Part shown: piece by piece, positions 22,885-26,381 of the stretch
Position numbering within the stretch: position 1 is the first letter of the stretch
Layout of the letters: every line of letters starts with the position of its first letter
DNA from: Kiritimatiellia bacterium
GTDB taxonomy: Bacteria; Verrucomicrobiota; Kiritimatiellia; UBA8416; JABMPJ01
Direction of reading: 5' to 3'
Length of the DNA stretch: 26,381 nucleotides
NCBI GenBank assembly: GCA_029939545.1
Contig: JAOZSS010000006.1
Location: forward strand, 7,501 to 33,881
The notes under the pieces: generated by a model
The model's input: only the letters and a program-made list of their open reading frames with translations
What the model was told of the DNA's origin: nothing
Database searches by the model: none
Position numbers and translations under genes: made by a program

Positions 22885-23832
22885 TTACCAGGCAAACCGT
22901 TTACGAATGCGCCGATACACGGTGATGGTCAGAGTCGGCAGCACCATCCCATAAAGTATCAGCACCCGTGTTCCGTTTGGAGGAATTCCACCCGGCACGG
23001 CCCGCCACAGATTCCAGAAGGTCAGCAGACAGCAGAACCAGACGGCAGTCAGGTTGGCCAGCGCCTCACCGGAGTGCATCAGCTTCAGACCACTCATGCG
23101 ACGCGAATGGAACGGGTAGAACAGGGCACTACCCATATAGCCTAGCTGATCAAACAGTGCGTGCATGGCGGAGGCCCCGAAAATGACGGCCGTGGCCCAG
23201 ATATCCCATATCACACCGCCGATCAGACCAAACAGCACACCGATCACCAAGCTATGGCTCCAGGCGCGATGCCAGGGAATGAACCCGGGGCTCACCCGTC
23301 CATCATCCGTCGGATCCATACTGAAGACCGGCCCATCAAAGATATCCACCTGCGTGGACGACAGGTACTCGATCCGCACCTCGCAGTCGACCGGCGCGAC
23401 AGCCTCCGCATTGGGCGGCGGCTCACTGCCCGGTATCAGGTTCTGCCCGGTATCCACCACGGGCCCGTAGCGCACGGCAACCGTTCGGGCGGCCACGTCA
23501 AACGCCACCTCGTACTGTTGCCACTGGTCGAGACCGACAGGAACGGTATTGAGCTTCACCCGGACGCTCTCGCCCGACGCGTGGGCGCGATTGATGGCCT
23601 CAGCCACACGGTCGGCGATGTATTGTGCATCCGGTGCGATCGGATCCGGCGTCACCTCAATGTCATGTGAGTAGAAGTAGCGTGAGAACTTGAAATCAAT
23701 CGTGTCGGGCAGCAACCCAAAGACACCGCCGAGGATGAAGTACGTCGGGTTGCCCTCCGATGCGGCACGCACCGCTTCAGGCACGCAGGACGCGGCGGCG
23801 ACCCCGGCAACGAAATGTGCTATACCTTTCAT
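22885..23832 (-). CDS. DUF457/YdjM-like membrane-bound metal-dependent hydrolase with inserted domain
   Basis: The 315-residue protein shows the family motifs spread over its length: MKGIAHFVAG (His6), GGVFGLLPDTIDF (Asp43), HRAWSHSLVIG (His188, His193) and HALFDQLGYMG (His224, Asp228). Several hydrophobic segments lie at the N-terminus and in the C-terminal half. About 130 soluble residues (~55-185) without membrane character separate the first two metal-site parts from the rest, which is unusual for this normally compact family. The ATG at 23832 overlaps the stop of the TctA-like gene by 4 nt, so translation is coupled. Substrate is unknown; relatives are called LexA-regulated or phospholipase-like membrane hydrolases without firm proof. 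Confidence 0.75.
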   Translation of the reverse strand: MKGIAHFVAGVAAASCVPEAVRAASEGNPTYFILGGVFGLLPDTIDFKFSRYFYSHDIEVTPDPIAPDAQYIADRVAEAINRAHASGESVRVKLNTVPVGLDQWQQYEVAFDVAARTVAVRYGPVVDTGQNLIPGSEPPPNAEAVAPVDCEVRIEYLSSTQVDIFDGPVFSMDPTDDGRVSPGFIPWHRAWSHSLVIGVLFGLIGGVIWDIWATAVIFGASAMHALFDQLGYMGSALFYPFHSRRMSGLKLMHSGEALANLTAVWFCCLLTFWNLWRAVPGGIPPNGTRVLILYGMVLPTLTITVYRRIRKRFAW

Positions 23833-25160
23833 AACAGTCCCAACCATCCGGCAACCGTGCTGCCCACACCCGACATGTTGCAGGCCATCGGCAGCATAAT
23901 CACGCCCAGGCAATTCATGCGGCGCGACCCGTACAGAACCGGCATCAAGCCGATGCCCGTGGCTACCACCATCACGGCCAGCCCGGTTAGCCCGGTGATG
24001 GCCACCACCAACCCGACAATCAGAAGCAAGGCCGCCATGGAAATACGCCGGTATCCCACGCGCCCGATCAACCACAGCATCCCGCGTGTCAACGGACCGA
24101 CCATCAACAGAGACAGAACACCTGCGATTGCCATGGCCCCGAGCATCAGATAGTACTCATAGTCAGTCTGAGGCGTCATGATGCTACGCATCAACGCCGC
24201 GCCACCGCCCCGCCTGATGCTCACGCCGGGGACGAAGAACAGCATCAGGCCGCCAACGTAGTAGACGAACTTCGATGCGCCCTGCGACACGAGGAATACG
24301 CGGTCATTTCTGAGCGCTGTGGCATGGCCGGCCAAGAGGCCCCCTACCCCACCGGTGACCACGGGGAAGTACGCCGCAAACCCGCCGCCAAGCGTACCCG
24401 CGAAACCGCCACGCAATACGTCATCCATCTTCAAGTGGGTCTCGATCTGCATGCTCTGCGACGGCACATGAACGTTCGTGCAGATATTGAGCAGCAGCCA
24501 TGGCACGGCGAAGAGTCCGACGAAAGCCGGCATCAGGTTCTGGAACGCGACATCCGGGGCAATAGGCGTGCGAAAGATGAGGACGAAACCCAGCAGACCG
24601 GAGAGGCCAAACGTGACCAGCCCGGCACCCGTTGTTTTCCAGCTATCCAGGAACTTCGTCCACCCGGAACGCCCCAGACGTCCGCCCTTCGGCCATTCAG
24701 ACATCAGCATGAACGCGATCACGGTCCAGAGAATCCAGTGCGTATGGCCGCGGAACACTTTCTGGGTCACAGGCAGCAGGCGCGGCGCAATGGGCGCCAC
24801 GATAAACAGGAGCGCCATGAGCCCCACCATCCCGCCAATCGTGGTCATGATCACGGCCTCGTATCCGCGCCCCTGCATCAGGAACTTCTGACCGGGAAGC
24901 ACCGTAAACATCGCACTCTCATCCGGCGCAGCCAACAGCACGGAGGGCAGCGTGTTGAGCATCGAGTAGCCCACCATCAGGCCGGCCGCGAAGGGAATCA
25001 CGATCTCGGGTTGAAGCTCGATGCCCTGGCCGGTCAATGCATGGCCAAGCATGACCAGCAGCCCCATAACGTTATAGATATGCAGACTGGGAACACAGGC
25101 CAGCAGCGAGGCCAACAGCGTTCCGCACAGTGTCGACAAGACTACCAGGAGCGCGATCAC
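23829..25160 (-). CDS. TctA-family membrane protein (COG1784 type)
   Basis: This 443-residue polytopic membrane protein has about ten hydrophobic segments. It opens with GTLLASLLACVPSLHIYNVM, the Gly/Pro helix hairpin of the TctA family, and has TLPSVLLAAPDESAMFTVLP then GRGYEAVIMTTIGG, which match the LxAPDExxxxxVLPGH...GRGYEA pattern I recall from COG1784 proteins, known mainly from archaea. A second, related hairpin region (GGFAGTLGGGFAAYFPVVTG) lies near the middle. No TctB- or TctC-like partner genes are present, so it is not a standard tripartite tricarboxylate transporter; substrate unknown. It overlaps the genes on both sides by 4 nt. Confidence 0.82.
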   Translation of the reverse strand: MIALLVVLSTLCGTLLASLLACVPSLHIYNVMGLLVMLGHALTGQGIELQPEIVIPFAAGLMVGYSMLNTLPSVLLAAPDESAMFTVLPGQKFLMQGRGYEAVIMTTIGGMVGLMALLFIVAPIAPRLLPVTQKVFRGHTHWILWTVIAFMLMSEWPKGGRLGRSGWTKFLDSWKTTGAGLVTFGLSGLLGFVLIFRTPIAPDVAFQNLMPAFVGLFAVPWLLLNICTNVHVPSQSMQIETHLKMDDVLRGGFAGTLGGGFAAYFPVVTGGVGGLLAGHATALRNDRVFLVSQGASKFVYYVGGLMLFFVPGVSIRRGGGAALMRSIMTPQTDYEYYLMLGAMAIAGVLSLLMVGPLTRGMLWLIGRVGYRRISMAALLLIVGLVVAITGLTGLAVMVVATGIGLMPVLYGSRRMNCLGVIMLPMACNMSGVGSTVAGWLGLL

Positions 25161-25684
25161 TTCTTCGCCTCTCCTATGAGCAATTGGCGGGCCGCCTGCA
25201 ATCGCATCTCCGGGCTCTTTCCCGGTGCTACGTTCAGACCGCCGGCCACATCCACGCGCATACCGCGCTTCGGCAGGCGGCCGGTTTCAGAAAGTTTGAA
25301 CGCCACGTCGCCCTGGGCCTTCACGCGGATTGAGCCCGTATCATCCTTCACCACAAAGGAGACGTAGCTGACCACGCCGTCGTCATCCCCCACGTAGCAG
25401 TCGCGCGCCACCGCGCCAACAATGCGAACGTAGGCGTAGTTCATGAGCGGCGTGATCTCGCCGATCTTCTGCACCGGTAGCTCGCGGTGCGTCACGGCCA
25501 GGTAGAGAAACAGGAGCCCGGCCACGGCCAACACCACCGAACCGATACGCAGTATGCGCAGCATCAACGGCTTGGGCGCGTCGGAATGGCAATAGGGACA
25601 TCGGTCCGCCGGACCGATGTAACGATTACAGCTCGGGCAAACGGCGGCCGTGGGTTCGGCGGCCGGGGCGGTATCATCCGTCAT
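25157..25684 (-). CDS. Zinc-ribbon, single-pass membrane protein with OB-fold-like domain
   Basis: This 175-residue protein has a cytoplasmic C4 zinc ribbon (Cys16, 19, 29, 32; CPSC...CPYC), a transmembrane helix (~43-65) and a beta-rich C-terminal domain (~75-165). That domain reads YVRIVGAVARDCYVGDDDG, then VSFVVKDDTGSIRVKAQGD and GMRVDVAGGLNVAPG, the strand pattern of OB folds such as tRNA_anti/BOF-type domains. The ATG at 25684 has AGGGAG eight nt upstream; the open frame further upstream runs into a repeat and is not coding. It is the first gene of the three-gene membrane cassette. Function is unknown. Confidence 0.75.
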   Translation of the reverse strand: MTDDTAPAAEPTAAVCPSCNRYIGPADRCPYCHSDAPKPLMLRILRIGSVVLAVAGLLFLYLAVTHRELPVQKIGEITPLMNYAYVRIVGAVARDCYVGDDDGVVSYVSFVVKDDTGSIRVKAQGDVAFKLSETGRLPKRGMRVDVAGGLNVAPGKSPEMRLQAARQLLIGEAKK

Positions 25685-25755
25685 AGTATTCACTCCCTGT
25701 TGCGTTCCTAGACCATACAAGGGAATAACCAGACAGCAAGACCTAAAAAATGGAA

Positions 25756-25822
25756 ATGGAGGCGGGCTGCCCCAGCCCGCAAAGCGGCCTGGAGACGAGC
25801 GGCGTGAGGGCACGCCGCCTCC
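25756..25822. repeat. Structured dispersed repeat, copy B (three-stem element)
   Basis: The outer stem GGAGGC (25758-25763) pairs with GCCTCC (25817-25822). It encloses hairpins GGGCTG-CCC-CAGCCC (25764-25778) and GGCGTG-AGGG-CACGCC (25801-25816), separated by a 22-nt spacer. It is the same element as at 19508-19564, with a longer spacer and one compensatory change per hairpin. It lies between the CNNM-like gene and the zinc-ribbon gene. Confidence 0.75.
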
Positions 25823-25828
25823 TCCAGG

Positions 25829-26381
25829 TCAGAGCTGACCCACGATCTCTTCCAGAACGTCTTCGGTGGTGAGCAGCCCCACCACCTCTTTGGCACTGTT
25901 GCGGACCAGGCACATGGGCTGACGAGCGTGACGCATGAGAGGCAGAATGTCGTCGGCAGGCATAGCTTCATCGACGTACAGGGGCGGGCACGCGAAATCG
26001 GCCACGCGGCGAGCCATAGCCACCTTGCGACCGGAGAGGATGTTGAAAACATTGACGACGCCCGTGTAGAGGTCTTTCTCAACATCGTGCACCGGCATAC
26101 GCGTGAAACCGGACGTCCGCGCGACCGCCCGGAACTCCTCGACGGAAGTCTCAGACGTCACCGTCGTCATGCCTGCCACCGGCACCATGATCTGACCCGC
26201 CGTCTTGTGCGAAAGCTCCATGACGCGGTGGATCATGAATCGCTCGCGGGGCGACAACACTCCGTCCCGTTCCCCCTCCTGGGCCAGCACTTTAAGATCC
26301 TCGCGTGTCACGAACGGCACCGGCGACGACAACGCCTCCTCGCCCCCACGCACCAGCAGACGGCTCAGCCAAATGACAGCA
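25829..26381 (-). CDS. CNNM/HlyC-type CBS-domain protein, 5' end outside window
   Basis: The frame stays open to the window edge (AVIWLSRLLV before the internal GTG at 26353), so only the last ~184 residues are seen. The visible part begins at the end of a membrane region, then FVTREDLKVLAQEGERDGVL and ERFMIHRVMELSHKTAGQIM, the linker typical of DUF21/CNNM (UPF0053) proteins. Two CBS motifs follow (VPVAGMTTV...GVVNVFNIL and MPADDILPLMR...GLLTTEDVLEEIVG). The usual CorC_HlyC C-terminal domain is missing because the stop follows the second CBS. The family is linked to Mg2+/Co2+ handling. The DUF21 membrane domain should lie just beyond the window. Confidence 0.85.
   Translation of the reverse strand, partial: AVIWLSRLLVRGGEEALSSPVPFVTREDLKVLAQEGERDGVLSPRERFMIHRVMELSHKTAGQIMVPVAGMTTVTSETSVEEFRAVARTSGFTRMPVHDVEKDLYTGVVNVFNILSGRKVAMARRVADFACPPLYVDEAMPADDILPLMRHARQPMCLVRNSAKEVVGLLTTEDVLEEIVGQL

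Overview
The window looks like a chromosomal segment of a Gram-negative, high-GC bacterium. KDO and heptose genes (kdsB, an hldA-type kinase) indicate an LPS-type outer membrane. Separate accA/accD, a two-subunit class I fumarase, a pyruvate/oxaloacetate carboxyltransferase and many intergenic palindromic repeats fit a PVC-type lineage such as Kiritimatiellota, Lentisphaerota or Verrucomicrobiota. That placement is an inference, because no rRNA or other phylogenetic marker was used. No tRNA, rRNA or CRISPR array was recognised.

Layout. (1) 1-1816: two unrecognised coiled-coil proteins on + (the first cut by the window edge, the second with one membrane segment), then a LysM lipoprotein on - that overlaps its convergent neighbour by 14 bp. 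(2) 1892-6140, +: a carboxylase operon of accD, a small ParB-N-like protein, accA and a pyruvate/oxaloacetate carboxyltransferase. The C-terminus of the last protein is an AccB-type biotin carrier domain. (3) 11670-6278, -: a very compact seven-gene run of a stand-alone IMP cyclohydrolase domain (half of PurH), queD, a PHP phosphoesterase, fumarase alpha and beta, fmt and aroB. (4) 11793-12491, +: tsaB, divergent from that run. (5) 12492-13730: about 1.2 kb without an intact gene, holding a probable transposase scrap and a clear pseudogene of an S23/four-helix-bundle protein with two in-frame stops. (6) 13731-15458, +: a long-chain acyl-CoA synthetase, followed by a 32-bp inverted repeat shared with convergent kdsB. 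(7) 21643-15559, -: dnaX, ybaB, recR, a YggS-type PLP protein, a membrane-anchored protein, the heptose kinase and kdsB. (8) 21859-22809, +: a membrane diguanylate cyclase with a readable sigma70-type promoter. (9) 25684-22885, -: a three-gene membrane cassette with 4-nt overlaps (zinc-ribbon/OB-fold protein, COG1784 TctA-like membrane protein, DUF457/YdjM-like hydrolase). (10) the C-terminal part of a CNNM/HlyC-type CBS protein, cut by the window edge.

How the genes fit together. Region 2 joins fatty-acid initiation (acetyl-CoA carboxylase) to pyruvate/oxaloacetate carboxylation, and one polypeptide may be the biotin carrier for both. Region 3 mixes purine, queuosine, TCA, translation-initiation and shikimate housekeeping genes. 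Region 7 couples DNA replication and repair to LPS sugar synthesis.

The least ordinary signals are the PycB-AccB fusion, the ParB-N-like gene between accD and accA, the split PurH with an altered KTLHPK motif, the three-gene membrane cassette, and a two-copy dispersed repeat whose hairpin stems differ by compensatory changes.
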